From: Streptococcus cuniculi
Lineage (GTDB): Bacteria > Bacillota > Bacilli > Lactobacillales > Streptococcaceae
DNA: 64,000 bases
Direction: 5' to 3'
Assembly (NCBI RefSeq): GCF_004570575.1
Contig: NZ_SPPD01000001.1
Span: forward strand, 124,001-188,000
In this document: positions 27,540 to 36,819 of the stretch, piece after piece
Numbering within the stretch: the stretch's first letter is position 1
Layout of the letters: the number at the start of each line of letters is the position of its first letter
Program-made: the position numbers and the translations under genes
Notes under the pieces: model-generated
Told to the model about the DNA's origin: nothing
The model's input: only the letters and a program-made list of their open reading frames with translations
Databases searched by the model: none

Positions 27540-28112
27540 AGATTAGGCTGAAAACCTCCACTGGAGCTCTTCACTCGTTGAATTTCCTTTTTTTGCTGTA
27601 GCTGTTACGAGCTTGCTCGTTTTACAGATACAGAAGAAATAATCCAGTGGATTGTTTCTTCAAACAGGGTGCACTTTGTGCTTTTTACGCTCTCACATTT
27701 TGTGTAATTGAACACGCCCTAAACTCTGTGCGAAAAAAGATAGGCAGCTGTTTCGGCTTTAGCCGATTACAGCTGAGAATCCCCTTGGGGATGGCCCTCC
27801 TTGTGTTCATCGAACACTACGTTAGGCTCCTATTTTTCGGTCGCTTTTTTAACGCCCTCGTATCTTGTCTAACTGAGTTCGAGCTAAGCACTGTGTGAAA
27901 AAGACAAATCTTCCTAGAGTCTACAAACTCTTCGTCAGATTTCCTATTTTGCCGTAGCTGTTGCAGGCTATGCCTGCTTTACAGATACGGATACTCTTGA
28001 GTACACTTTATGCTTTTTACGCTCTCACATCTTGTGTAATTGAACACGTTCTAAACTCTGTCCGAAAATTTCCTATTTTCGCTTTGAGTTTTTTCCACGC
28101 CCTCGTATCTTG
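27540..28112 (+). repeat. Composite hairpin repeat block upstream of pbp2B
   Basis: At least three nested-stem or partial units in tandem, each starting with a form of TAATTGAAC or CTAACTGAGTTCG and ending ACGCCCTCGTATCTT or ACGCTCTCACATCTT. Recognisable hairpins: CTGTA...TACAG (27596-27632), CAGCTGT...ACAGCTG (27746-27774), nested stems at 27793-27828 and 27906-27942, CCGTA...TACGG (27951-27989). The last unit ends at 28112, and the pbp2B -10 box follows 7 bp later. No believable gene lies in 27182-28147. Confidence 0.75.
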
Positions 28113-28118
28113 ATATGA

Positions 28119-28124
28119 TATAAT
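28119..28124 (+). promoter_or_regulatory. pbp2B extended -10 promoter
   Basis: TGATATAAT immediately after the repeat block, about 33 nt before the start codon. Any -35 contact would lie within the repeat. Confidence 0.6.
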
Positions 28125-28156
28125 AGAGAGGAATTTTCTAGAATGAGGTGCTGAGA

Positions 28157-30232
28157 GTGACGAAAAAACGACCTTCCCGCAAGGGGCGCGAGGATGCCTT
28201 TATTCCTCAACGATTGACTATTTTATTTGCCATTGTCATTGTCCTGTTTTCGGTCTTGATTTCGCGCTTGGCCTATATGCAGATCATCAACAAAGATTTT
28301 TACACTGATAAACTCGCCAAAGCCAGTCAAAAAGTGATTACTAATAGCTCCGTTCGTGGACAGATTTATGATGCCAAGGGCCTTGCTTTGGTGGAAAATC
28401 AGGTCGAGCAGGTCGCAACCTTTACCCGTTCCAATAAAATGACTGCCCGTCAAATGAAAGAAATTGCAGCTAAACTCTTGCAATGGGTGACCTTGACTGA
28501 TGTAGATGTCACACCGCGGGAGCGAGCGGATTATTATCTGGCAGACCCAGAAGTTTATGCGGAAGTCGTAAAAACATTACCCAAGGGCCAGCGTTTGGAC
28601 ACAGACGGTAACAGCTTAGATGAAGCGGTCATTTATAACAATGCTGTTGCCAGTTTGACAGAAGAGCAGACGGCTTATCCAGAAGATGAATTAAAGGTCG
28701 TAGAACTCTTTTCGCAAATGAATGCTGCTGCCTATTTTGAAACGGTCAATCTCGTTACCGATCCGCTGACAGCTGAGCAGATTGCCATGATTGCCGCAAA
28801 TGAAGCTGAATTGCCAGGGATTTCTACGGCAAGCAGTTGGAAACGGGTGGTAGCGCCAACCTCGCTTGCTTCCATCATCGGAACCGTCACGACGCAACAG
28901 GTAGGTTTGCCAGAAGAAGATGCCAAAGAGTATTTGGCCAAAGGCTATTCGCTCAATGACCGAGTGGGAACAGCCTATCTGGAAAAACAATACGAAGAAG
29001 TGTTGCAGGGTCAACGGGAGAAGAAAGAAATCAATCTCGACCGCAATGGGAATGTCGAAAGTATTACGACCATTCAGGAAGGGAACAAGGGAAAAAATGT
29101 AAAATTAACGATTGATTTAGCCTTTCAAGACGGAGTCAATGCTATTTTGAAGCGTTATTTTGATAGTGAGCTAGCGACAGGCAGCGCCCGCTATTCAGAA
29201 GGGGTCTATGCCGTTGCGCTTGAGCCCGAGACAGGGGCAGTTCTTGCCATGGCAGGCTATAGCCATGATACCAAGACCAATGAAGTCAAGGAAAATGCCT
29301 TGGGCACCATCACCAATACCTTTGTACCGGGGTCCATTGTCAAGGGAGCGACCCTGACAGCAGGATGGGAGGAAGGAGTGATTGCAGGCAATCAGGTGCT
29401 ACTTGACCAGCCGATTCAATTCGCAGGTTCTGCTCCTATTACTTCTTGGTTTACCCTGTATGGCAACCGCAACATTAACGCAGTCGAAGCCCTGCAATAT
29501 TCCTCCAATACCTATATGGTTCAGATTGCTCTTGACATGCTAGGACAACCCTATGTTCCTGGTATGCTTTTAAAGGAAAATGACTCCCTCAATACTTCTA
29601 TGGAAAAATTGCGCACGACCTTTGGAGAATACGGTCTCGGTGCACCAACAGGAATTGACCTACCGCTTGAATCAACTGGGTTTATCCCGAAAGAGTATTC
29701 AATTGCAAACTATCTGACCAATTCTTTTGGACAGTTTGACAACTATACACCGATGCAGATGGCCCAATATGTAGCTACAGTGGCAAATGGTGGTCGGCGA
29801 GTGAGTCCGCATATAGCAGAAGGGATTTATGCCAATAGTGCAGAGGGAGGGCTCGGTGAGAAGATTGAGGCGATTTCTGGAAAAGAGGTGAATCAGGTTA
29901 ATCTCTCAGCAGAAGAGATGGCGCTTATCCAGCAAGGATTTTACATGGTGGTGAATGGCGGAAGCGGTCTGACGACAGGAAGAGGCATTTCAGAAGGTGC
30001 TAGTGTGTCCATCAGTGCCAAGACTGGTACGGCCGAAACTTTTGTCACAACAGAGACAGGACAGGTCTTGAACGCAGTTAATACCAACATTGTTTCTTAT
30101 GCACCAAGCTCCAATCCTAAAATTGCAGTAGCGGTTATTCTACCGAATTTGACGGACTTAAATTCAGCTACAAGTAAATCCATCACGACAGAGATTATCA
30201 ATCTCTATCACTCCCTTCACCCGATGAATTAG
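28157..30232 (+). CDS. pbp2B: Class B penicillin-binding protein 2B, transpeptidase
   Basis: Peptidoglycan D,D-transpeptidase of elongation or septation and a beta-lactam target. One membrane span lies near residues 20-42. A dimerisation domain follows, then the transpeptidase domain with FVPGSIVKGAT (active Ser, SxxK), YSSNTYM (SxN) and SAKTGTAETF (KTG). About 691 residues, normal for PBP2b. I prefer the GTG at 28157 (GAGGTG six bases before) over the in-frame GTG at 28148. It precedes recR and ddl as in pneumococcus, but long repeat blocks separate the genes. Confidence 0.94.
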   Translation: MTKKRPSRKGREDAFIPQRLTILFAIVIVLFSVLISRLAYMQIINKDFYTDKLAKASQKVITNSSVRGQIYDAKGLALVENQVEQVATFTRSNKMTARQMKEIAAKLLQWVTLTDVDVTPRERADYYLADPEVYAEVVKTLPKGQRLDTDGNSLDEAVIYNNAVASLTEEQTAYPEDELKVVELFSQMNAAAYFETVNLVTDPLTAEQIAMIAANEAELPGISTASSWKRVVAPTSLASIIGTVTTQQVGLPEEDAKEYLAKGYSLNDRVGTAYLEKQYEEVLQGQREKKEINLDRNGNVESITTIQEGNKGKNVKLTIDLAFQDGVNAILKRYFDSELATGSARYSEGVYAVALEPETGAVLAMAGYSHDTKTNEVKENALGTITNTFVPGSIVKGATLTAGWEEGVIAGNQVLLDQPIQFAGSAPITSWFTLYGNRNINAVEALQYSSNTYMVQIALDMLGQPYVPGMLLKENDSLNTSMEKLRTTFGEYGLGAPTGIDLPLESTGFIPKEYSIANYLTNSFGQFDNYTPMQMAQYVATVANGGRRVSPHIAEGIYANSAEGGLGEKIEAISGKEVNQVNLSAEEMALIQQGFYMVVNGGSGLTTGRGISEGASVSISAKTGTAETFVTTETGQVLNAVNTNIVSYAPSSNPKIAVAVILPNLTDLNSATSKSITTEIINLYHSLHPMN

Positions 30233-30346
30233 GAAGAAATAGTTCCGTTTTAGGTGATTCGTTGTAAATCTCCATCTTAAGACCGATGTCAGAACATCTA
30301 GTTTGGAGTATACTATAGTCAATCCTAAAATTTTTCATAATCTCCG

Positions 30347-30380
30347 AAAAGAACCAGCCTTGAAGGCTGGTTCTTTTTTT
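30347..30380 (+). terminator. Terminator of pbp2B
   Basis: Perfect stem AGAACCAGCC/GGCTGGTTCT with a five-base loop and seven T. Confidence 0.9.
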
Positions 30381-30402
30381 GCTGGATAAATTCATTTTGT
30401 GA

Positions 30403-30413
30403 TATAATGGAGG
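30403..30413 (+). promoter_or_regulatory. Original recR -10 box and ribosome site
   Basis: TGATATAAT with -10 at 30403-30408, then GGAGG at 30409-30413, then GATAGAAA. The same GATAGAAA stands just before recR at 31061. The 650 bp between are repeats, so these signals probably belonged to recR before the insertion. Confidence 0.5.
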
Positions 30414-30439
30414 ATAGAAATAGCCTAGAGCTTCTAGCG

Positions 30440-31060
30440 AATTGAAGGATATAGTCGTTTAGGACTCGCTCCAATAGTCTAGAAGACTGTTGGAGGTTGG
30501 AAATAAGACGAGCAATGCTCGTGTCAATGGGCTTTTGTATCTTAGTAATTGAATTCGGGCTAAAAGCTCGGAAAATAGATAGGCAGCTGTCCTCGCTTTA
30601 GCTAGTTACAGATGAGAATCCCTTTAGTGGATAGGCAGCTGTTTCGGCTTTAGCCGATTACAGATGAGAATCCCTTTAGTGGATAGATTTCCTTATGAAA
30701 AAGCTATCGCAGCTTGGTTAAGGTATAGTTCTATGTTGGCGGTAGCTAGCTGGTTATTCTCTGCATTTCATTTGTGACTAATCTAGCTATCCTCGCCGGG
30801 GTCTCACAACGAAGTTGCTAGCTTCAAAGGTATAGTATACCTTTGAAGGTGAGAAATAGGAGTTTGTGGAGCAAACTCTCCTCAATACTTCGGCCGCCTA
30901 TTTTTCCGTATCTGTAAAGCAGGCTATGCCTGCTTTACAGATACGGATACTCTTGAGTACACTGTGTGCTCTTAACGCCCTCGTATCTTATAATTGAACG
31001 CGCCCTAAACCTTAAACCCTGTGCTACCTTTAGGTATAAACGAAATGAATATAGTAGAAA
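30440..31060 (+). repeat. Composite hairpin repeat block upstream of recR
   Basis: Modules in order: TATAGTCGTTTAG with a two-hairpin unit (CTCCAATAGTC... at 30469-30495; ACGAGC/GCTCGT at 30508-30522), a TAATTGAATTCGGGC start, two CAGCTGT-type hairpins in tandem, a near-palindrome (30822-30848), a perfect CCGTATCTGTAAAGCAGG-type hairpin (about 30917-30950), ACGCCCTCGTATCTT (about 30978), and the ACCTTTAGGT-plus-ATAAACGAAATGA end. No gene is supported in this gap. Confidence 0.75.
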
Positions 31061-31074
31061 GATAGAAACCAACA

Positions 31075-31671
31075 TTGTTATACCCAACACCCATTGCGAA
31101 ATTGATTGAGAGTTATACAAAACTCCCCGGAATTGGTATTAAGACAGCGACTCGACTAGCCTTTTATACGATTGGTATGGAAGAAGATGTGGTCAATGAA
31201 TTTGCCAAAAATCTCCTAGCAGCCAAGCGTGATTTGGCCTATTGTCAAGTTTGTGGCAATCTTGCAGAAGAGGAGACTTGTGCTATCTGCCAAGATCAGA
31301 CGCGGGACTTGTCTACCATTTTAGTGGTAGAAGATAGCCGTGATGTGTCTGCCATGGAAAATATCCAGGAATACCACGGCTTGTACCATGTTCTCCACGG
31401 TCTGATTTCCCCCATGAATGGGGTGGGTCCTGATGACATCAATCTCAAGACCTTGTTGACACGCTTGATGGAAAATGAGGTGACAGAAGTCATCATTGCA
31501 ACTAATGCAACAGCTGATGGTGAGGCAACTTCTATGTATATTTCAAGAGTGCTAAAACCTGCCGGAATCAAGGTGACTCGTTTGGCGCGGGGACTCGCAG
31601 TCGGATCGGACATTGAATACGCAGATGAAGTAACGCTCCTGCGAGCGATTGAAAATCGTACCGAGCTATAG
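31075..31671 (+). CDS. recR: Recombination protein RecR
   Basis: DNA-clamp protein of the RecFOR pathway, 198 residues. Helix-hairpin-helix [16 protein letters not shown]; zinc finger [16 protein letters not shown]; Toprim domain starting [15 protein letters not shown]. The only sensible start is TTG at 31075 ([11 protein letters not shown] follows); an in-frame TAG lies at 31063. No Shine-Dalgarno sequence is visible next to this TTG. The repeat block upstream has apparently separated the gene from its promoter and GGAGG site, so expression may be low or depend on the repeat. Confidence 0.93.
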   Translation: MLYPTPIAKLIESYTKLPGIGIKTATRLAFYTIGMEEDVVNEFAKNLLAAKRDLAYCQVCGNLAEEETCAICQDQTRDLSTILVVEDSRDVSAMENIQEYHGLYHVLHGLISPMNGVGPDDINLKTLLTRLMENEVTEVIIATNATADGEATSMYISRVLKPAGIKVTRLARGLAVGSDIEYADEVTLLRAIENRTEL

Positions 31672-31723
31672 TTCTGTAAAACAAGCATTATCAAGAATTA
31701 GTATAGAAAGTTAGGAAACATCC

Positions 31724-32770
31724 ATGTCAAAAGAAACCATTATCCTCCTTTATGGCGGTCGTTCTGCCGAGCGTGAAGTGTCGGTTTTGTCTGCCGAAAG
31801 CATTATGCGGGCGATTAACTATGAGAAGTTTTTTGTTAAAACCTACTTTATTGCGCAAAATGGTGATTTTATCAAGACGCAAGAATTTGACAGTACACCA
31901 TCTGCAGATGAACGCTTGATGACCAACAGTACGATGATGCTGAGCCAACGGATCCGTCCAAGTGATATTTATGAGGGAAATGCGGTGGTATTTCCAGTGC
32001 TTCACGGTCCCATGGGAGAGGATGGCTCTATCCAAGGTTTCCTAGAAGTGTTGCGTCTGCCTTATGTAGGGACAAATGTTCTGGCTTCTAGTGTGGCCAT
32101 GGATAAGATTACAACCAAGCAGGTACTGGCCTCAGAGGGGATTCCCCAAGTAGCATTTGAAACGGTGATAGAGGGCGAAGATGTCGAAGCAAAAATCCAT
32201 GCAGTAGAAGCCAACTTAGCCTATCCAGTCTTTGTCAAACCAGCCAATATGGGATCAAGTGTCGGGATTTCAAAAGCAGAAAATCAAGCTGAGTTGCGCT
32301 CAGCCATTGAGCTTGCCTTCCACTACGATAGTCGTCTCTTGGTGGAGCAGGGAGTCAATGCTCGTGAAATTGAAGTTGGCCTACTAGGCAATGCAGATGT
32401 GCAGACAACCCTGCCAGGCGAAGTCGTCAAGGACGTTGCTTTCTATGATTACGACGCTAAATACATTGACAATAAAATTACCATGGCGATTCCAGCGGAA
32501 ATCCCATCTGCTACTGCGGAGCAGATGCGATCTTACGCAGCTAGTGCCTTCCGTGCAATTGGTGGTTGCGGTCTGTCGCGTTGTGATTTCTTCCTGACAG
32601 AAGAAGGAGACATCTTCCTCAACGAGTTAAACACCATGCCCGGCTTTACCCAGTGGTCTATGTACCCTCTCTTGTGGGACAATATGGGTCTTGCCTATCC
32701 TGATTTGATTGAAACTTTGGTAACTCTAGCCAAGGAAACCTTTGCCAAACGCGAACAACATTTGATTTAA
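31724..32770 (+). CDS. ddl: D-alanine--D-alanine ligase
   Basis: ATP-grasp enzyme making D-Ala-D-Ala for peptidoglycan; 348 residues. N-terminal [18 protein letters not shown]; serine loop region [17 protein letters not shown]; Mg-binding [21 protein letters not shown] with the Asn-x-x-Pro-Gly-Phe signature. The omega-loop residue usually diagnostic for D-Ala rather than D-Lac is Tyr; the segment here ([10 protein letters not shown]) contains it. It is 52 nt after recR. Confidence 0.95.
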   Translation: MSKETIILLYGGRSAEREVSVLSAESIMRAINYEKFFVKTYFIAQNGDFIKTQEFDSTPSADERLMTNSTMMLSQRIRPSDIYEGNAVVFPVLHGPMGEDGSIQGFLEVLRLPYVGTNVLASSVAMDKITTKQVLASEGIPQVAFETVIEGEDVEAKIHAVEANLAYPVFVKPANMGSSVGISKAENQAELRSAIELAFHYDSRLLVEQGVNAREIEVGLLGNADVQTTLPGEVVKDVAFYDYDAKYIDNKITMAIPAEIPSATAEQMRSYAASAFRAIGGCGLSRCDFFLTEEGDIFLNELNTMPGFTQWSMYPLLWDNMGLAYPDLIETLVTLAKETFAKREQHLI

Positions 32771-32879
32771 TAGAGTAGAAGATAGAAGTGAGAGGAGTTG
32801 GCTTTCTTCCTTTTCCTAGAGTTCTTATTAGAACAGGAAACATTGCGTTCCTCAACAAGATGCTGTCTTAATCACTAAA

Positions 32880-33340
32880 CATATGGTCTAATAAAATAGA
32901 ATATAAGGAATCGGTTGGAACGAATGGCGCGATTCCGAAATCTCACAGAAAAATTTTCTACGGTTTAGAGCTGCGCTGTTTAACGTTTTCCTATGGTGCT
33001 AAACTGCGTTACGTCGTTCAAATGATAAAACTACGAAGGTTGGGTACTTTTGTCCAGCCTCATTTCAGAACGTTGAGAAACCTAAGAACTATTTAAACAA
33101 GTGAAACAGCCCTGCTAACGGAAGATTCCATTTGACAATTTTTGCGAGCAGAGCAATCCTCATCAGATACGTTTCGCTGTGGTAAAAGTGGGAGTGTGAC
33201 AGAAGTCGTGATTTCGTTGAAATCGATTATCCTCGCTTTTTAGTTTCTGGGCTCGGGCTAAAATAATCCACTGGATTATTTTACTCCGCAGGAAGTCGCT
33301 ACCGTCCGCACCACCTAAGAAAAGTATACAAATAATTTTT
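32880..33340. repeat. Gene-free region with decayed repeats
   Basis: No coding sequence in 32771-33562. From 33193 comes GAGTGTGACAGAAGTCGTGA with GATTTCGTTGAAATCG, a hairpin block I recall as frequent between genes of S. suis-like streptococci. Next are CTCGGGCTAAAA with AATCCA/TGGATT, then ACTCCGCAGGAAGTCGCTACC, which matches the hairpin-3 tail of the three-hairpin family. The part 32880-33190 looks like degraded repeat but I cannot assign it. Confidence 0.5.
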
Positions 33341-33351
33341 TCTTCAATCTG

Positions 33352-33381
33352 AATGAATGACCGAACGAACGGTCATTCATT
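33352..33381. promoter_or_regulatory. TetR-type palindrome upstream of the ABC exporter
   Basis: Perfect 12-base inverted repeat AATGAATGACCG / CGGTCATTCATT around six bases (AACGAA). The GACCG...CGGTC core is common in operators of TetR-family repressors. No TetR gene is present in the window. Confidence 0.65.
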
Positions 33382-33403
33382 TTTTATACCATGAGCAACA
33401 TTC

Positions 33404-33447
33404 TTGCAATTTATTCTCATAAGAACTAAAATAGTTCTCATGAGAAT
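33404..33447 (+). promoter_or_regulatory. Promoter with 16-bp inverted repeat across the -10
   Basis: TTGCAA (33404-33409), 17-bp spacer, TAAAAT (33427-33432). An inverted repeat ATTCTCATAAGAACTA / TAGTTCTCATGAGAAT (33413-33428 and 33432-33447, one mismatch, three-base centre) covers the -10. This is a strong candidate for a repressor site controlling the ABC exporter genes. Confidence 0.7.
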
Positions 33448-33562
33448 TAAAAAGAGAGGATAGGAGGATGTGGTAGTTATTTGAAAGACCGACCTAGTCG
33501 TCAATATAGGATAAAAAGAGAAAATATCAGAATGAATTTGTAATGAATAGAAATGAGGATCT

Positions 33563-34636
33563 ATGTTTTTAGCAATTGAAGAAATGCGCCAGAGTAAGCT
33601 TCGTTACGGCTTGGTCTTGGGCTTATTGGTATTGATTGCCTACCTCGTCTTTTTCTTGACAGGGCTGGCTTATGGATTGATGCAGCAGAATCGAACAGCG
33701 GTTGATAAATGGCAGGCAGATTCGATTTTATTATCATCAGAAGCGAATAAATTGATTACTGCGTCCCACCTAGATATGCAGCTAGCTGATGAGGTGAGTG
33801 CAAAGGAAAAGGCTCTTCTCAAGCAGCAAGCAGGTGCGGCTTGGGTAAAGGAGGATGCAGGGTCTGACGACAAGGAAAAAATCACTATTTTTGCCATTGA
33901 AAAAGGGACGTTTATAGAGCCGGATATTGTCGAAGGACGTTTGTTTGAACAAGCACACGAGGTGGTAATTGACAAAACCCTCGGTGAGAAAGAAGGATTT
34001 GAAATCGGAGAGACCGTTCATCTATCTGTTTTTGATGGGCCAGTGACCATTGTCGGCTATACAGAAAATGCGGCTTTTGGCGTAGCACCTGTTGTCTACA
34101 TGGACTTTGATGATTTGGATACAACCACGAAGATTCCAGGCCAGGACGATGTCATCTCTATCAGCGGGGTGATTGTTCGTGGTGATGTGACAAGCTATCC
34201 TGAAGATGAGTTGGAAAAATTAACAGTAGCTGATTTCATCGAACACTTGCCGGGCTATCAAGCACAAAACTTGACCTTCGCCTTTATGATTGGCTTTTTA
34301 GTGGTGATTGCAGCCATTGTGATTGCGATTTTCATCTATGTTTTGACTACTCAGAAGGCGCCGATTTTTGGGTTGATGAAGATTCATGGCTTGTCAAATG
34401 GCTTTATTTCAGCTAGCGTTGTGGCACAGACCTTCCTGCTTTCTAGCCTTGGAACGCTCTTAGGTCTCTCGCTAACCTATCTGTCTTCTCTCGCCCTACC
34501 AAGTGCTGTACCGTTTGAGAATAACTGGTTCTTCTATGGAGGTGTTAGCCTTGCCTTAGTGGTCTTTGCCCTGCTTGGTGCGAGCTTCTCTGTTCGCTCC
34601 ATCTTCAAGGTTGACCCCTTACAAAATTTGTCCTAG
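33563..34636 (+). CDS. FtsX/MacB-type ABC permease, HrtB-like
   Basis: A 357-residue permease of the FtsX family. N-terminal span (about 18-42: YGLVLGLLVLIAYLVFFLTG), a large extracellular domain (about 45-240), then three spans (about 245-270, 290-315, 325-350). The start MFLAIEEMRQSKLRYGLV and overall layout match HrtB-type heme exporters of Firmicutes. Substrate is not proved: related permeases export heme, peptides or lipids. It is followed 10 nt later by its ATPase. Two operator-like palindromes precede it. Confidence 0.82.
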   Translation: MFLAIEEMRQSKLRYGLVLGLLVLIAYLVFFLTGLAYGLMQQNRTAVDKWQADSILLSSEANKLITASHLDMQLADEVSAKEKALLKQQAGAAWVKEDAGSDDKEKITIFAIEKGTFIEPDIVEGRLFEQAHEVVIDKTLGEKEGFEIGETVHLSVFDGPVTIVGYTENAAFGVAPVVYMDFDDLDTTTKIPGQDDVISISGVIVRGDVTSYPEDELEKLTVADFIEHLPGYQAQNLTFAFMIGFLVVIAAIVIAIFIYVLTTQKAPIFGLMKIHGLSNGFISASVVAQTFLLSSLGTLLGLSLTYLSSLALPSAVPFENNWFFYGGVSLALVVFALLGASFSVRSIFKVDPLQNLS

Positions 34637-34646
34637 GAGGAAGAAC

Positions 34647-35315
34647 ATGAGTACCTTAGTATTTGAAAATATCAGTAAACAATTCAAGGACGGAGACCAG
34701 ACGATTACCGCACTCAAGCCCACCAATTTTAGTGTGGAAGCTGGAGAGTTTGTCGCTATTATCGGGCCGTCTGGGTCTGGGAAAAGCACCTTTTTGACCT
34801 TGGCTGGAGGACTACAAACGCCGTCAGCAGGCCGCATTACCATCAATCAGGCGGATTATTCAGACCTGCCTGAAAAGAAACGGGCTCAGCTTCGCTACAA
34901 GGATATTGGTTTTATTCTACAATCTTCGAATCTGATTCCTTTTTTAACGGTGGAAAAACAGTTGGAATTGGTGGATCGTGTCAACAGACGCTCCAACAAA
35001 GAAAAGCAGAAAGAGTTGCTCGCAGACCTAGATGTGGCGCATTTAAAAACCAAGTTTCCCAAAGATTTATCTGGAGGAGAGCGCCAGCGAGTGGCGATTG
35101 CTCGCGCCTTATACAATGATCCGGCTCTTATTTTGGCCGATGAGCCGACAGCGAGTTTGGACACGGAACGCGCCTTTGAAGTGGTAGCGCTTCTTGCCAA
35201 AGAAAGTAAAGAACGCAACAAGGCTATTATCATGGTTACCCATGATCACCGCATGATTGAGCAGTGTGACAAGGTCTATGAGATGAAAGACGGTGTCTTG
35301 ACACAGGTTCGATAG
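34647..35315 (+). CDS. ABC transporter ATPase, LolD/HrtA-like
   Basis: A 222-residue ATPase paired with the FtsX-type permease. Walker A is IIGPSGSGKSTFL (near 38), signature LSGGERQRVAIA, Walker B LILADEPTAS, switch His in VTHDHRM. I place the start at 34647 (AGGAGGAAGAAC before it); the longer frame overlaps the permease gene. The pair forms a two-gene operon. HrtA (heme efflux) is the most likely orthology but the sequence cannot exclude another substrate. Confidence 0.88.
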   Translation: MSTLVFENISKQFKDGDQTITALKPTNFSVEAGEFVAIIGPSGSGKSTFLTLAGGLQTPSAGRITINQADYSDLPEKKRAQLRYKDIGFILQSSNLIPFLTVEKQLELVDRVNRRSNKEKQKELLADLDVAHLKTKFPKDLSGGERQRVAIARALYNDPALILADEPTASLDTERAFEVVALLAKESKERNKAIIMVTHDHRMIEQCDKVYEMKDGVLTQVR

Positions 35316-35344
35316 GATACTAGTTAAAAAATATGATATAATAA

Positions 35345-35368
35345 AGAGAGCATAGGCTCTTTTTATTT
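35345..35368 (+). terminator. Short terminator between the ABC ATPase gene and murF
   Basis: Stem AGAGC/GCTCT, four-base loop, TTTTATTTT tail. Confidence 0.6.
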
Positions 35369-35427
35369 TGCTTCAAGCTAAAAGATGAAGACTCCCCTAA
35401 TAGATAAGAGCGTTTTTGGAGAAAAAG

Positions 35428-36795
35428 ATGAGATTAACACTATATGAAGTTGCTCAAGTTGTCGGAGCGAAAAACGATGTGACCATATATGAGAATCAAG
35501 CCCTACAAAAGGCAGAATTTGATAGCCGTTTGATAGCAGAAGGTGACCTCTTTATCCCGCTCAAAGGGGCACGAGATGGGCATGAGTTTATTTCCGTGGC
35601 TTTTGAAAATGGTTGCGCGGTCACCCTATCAGAAAATAAAGTGCCTGTTCCCCATATCCTAGTGGATGACTGCCTGCTAGCCTTTCAGACCTTGGCCACC
35701 TATTACCTAGAGAAAATGCAGGTAGAGGTCATCGCTGTGACGGGTTCAAATGGTAAGACGACCACCAAGGACATGATTCACGATGTTTTGGCCACAACCT
35801 TTGCTACCTATAAGACCCAAGGGAATTACAATAATGAAATCGGTCTGCCTTATACGGCGTTGCACATGCCAGATGATACAGAAAAGCTAGTCCTTGAAAT
35901 GGGGCAGGATCACCTAGGTGACATTCATCTTCTGTCAGAAATCGCAAAACCAAGTTTAGCTGTGGTTACCCTGTTTGGTGAAGCCCATCTGGCATTTTTC
36001 GGCTCACGGGAGCAGATTGCCCAAGGGAAATTACAGATTGCAGATGGGATGCCAGAAGGAGCAACCTTATTGGTACCCAATGATCCGATTGCAGCTGCTC
36101 ATCTGCCTAGCCAACAGCAACTGGTACGCTTTGGTGAGGGAGGGGATTTGCAAGTGACGAGCCTAGTGGAGAGCAAGGACAGTCTGACCTTTCAGGTCAA
36201 CTTCATGGACGGGGATATTTTCTTACCTATTACAGGCAAGTACAATGCGACCAATGCCATGCTAGCCAGCTATGTGGGTAAATGCTTGGGTGTTTCAGAT
36301 ACAGCGATTAGAGAAGCCCTTGCCAATCTGAAGCTGACCCGCAATCGGACGGAATGGAAAAAAGCAGGAAATGGTGCGGATATATTAAGTGATGTCTACA
36401 ATGCCAATCCGACAGCCATGCGTCTGATATTAGAAACCTTTTCCACTATTCCCGCAAATGAAAATGGTAAGAAACTAGTTGTGTTAGCGGACATGAAAGA
36501 ATTGGGAGAGCAATCGGTTGCCCTCCATCAAGAGATGGTTACGAGCCTGTCGCCCGATTGTCTGGACACCCTATTCTTCTACGGACAGGATATTGAAGGC
36601 TTGGCCCAATTAGCTGCACAGATGTTCCCAATCGGAAAGGTGTATTTTTTTAGAAAAAATGATGCAGAAGATCAGTTTGAGGAGCTAGTTGCCCGTGTCA
36701 AAGCCTGTGTCGAGCCACAAGACCAGATTTTGCTAAAAGGTAGCAATTCCATGCACCTTGACCAGCTGGTCGCAACTTTGGAAGCTATGGCGTAA
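35428..36795 (+). CDS. murF: UDP-MurNAc-tripeptide:D-alanyl-D-alanine ligase
   Basis: Adds D-Ala-D-Ala to UDP-MurNAc-tripeptide, the last cytoplasmic step of the peptidoglycan precursor. 455 residues. P-loop AVTGSNGKTTTKDMI near 107; central motifs YNNEIGLPYT and EMGQDHLGDI; C-terminal domain with DVYNANPTAM. Start at 35428 with TTGGAGAAAAAG before it; the TTG at 35416 is an in-frame alternative that would overlap this site. It belongs to the ddl-murF cluster, here separated by the ABC exporter operon and repeats. Confidence 0.95.
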   Translation: MRLTLYEVAQVVGAKNDVTIYENQALQKAEFDSRLIAEGDLFIPLKGARDGHEFISVAFENGCAVTLSENKVPVPHILVDDCLLAFQTLATYYLEKMQVEVIAVTGSNGKTTTKDMIHDVLATTFATYKTQGNYNNEIGLPYTALHMPDDTEKLVLEMGQDHLGDIHLLSEIAKPSLAVVTLFGEAHLAFFGSREQIAQGKLQIADGMPEGATLLVPNDPIAAAHLPSQQQLVRFGEGGDLQVTSLVESKDSLTFQVNFMDGDIFLPITGKYNATNAMLASYVGKCLGVSDTAIREALANLKLTRNRTEWKKAGNGADILSDVYNANPTAMRLILETFSTIPANENGKKLVVLADMKELGEQSVALHQEMVTSLSPDCLDTLFFYGQDIEGLAQLAAQMFPIGKVYFFRKNDAEDQFEELVARVKACVEPQDQILLKGSNSMHLDQLVATLEAMA

Positions 36796-36819
36796 GAAGT
36801 AGCATAAAAAGAAAAAACA

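Noticed and set aside
27647..27898. 83-codon open frame in the 27.5-28.1 kb gap
   Set aside because: It runs through several hairpin repeat modules, has no ribosome site, and parts of it recur untranslated elsewhere (40.3 kb).
33481..33543. TTG-started 20-codon frame before the HrtB-like gene as a TetR remnant
   Set aside because: Only the start KDRPSRQYR is vaguely TetR-like; too short and no clear ribosome-site spacing.
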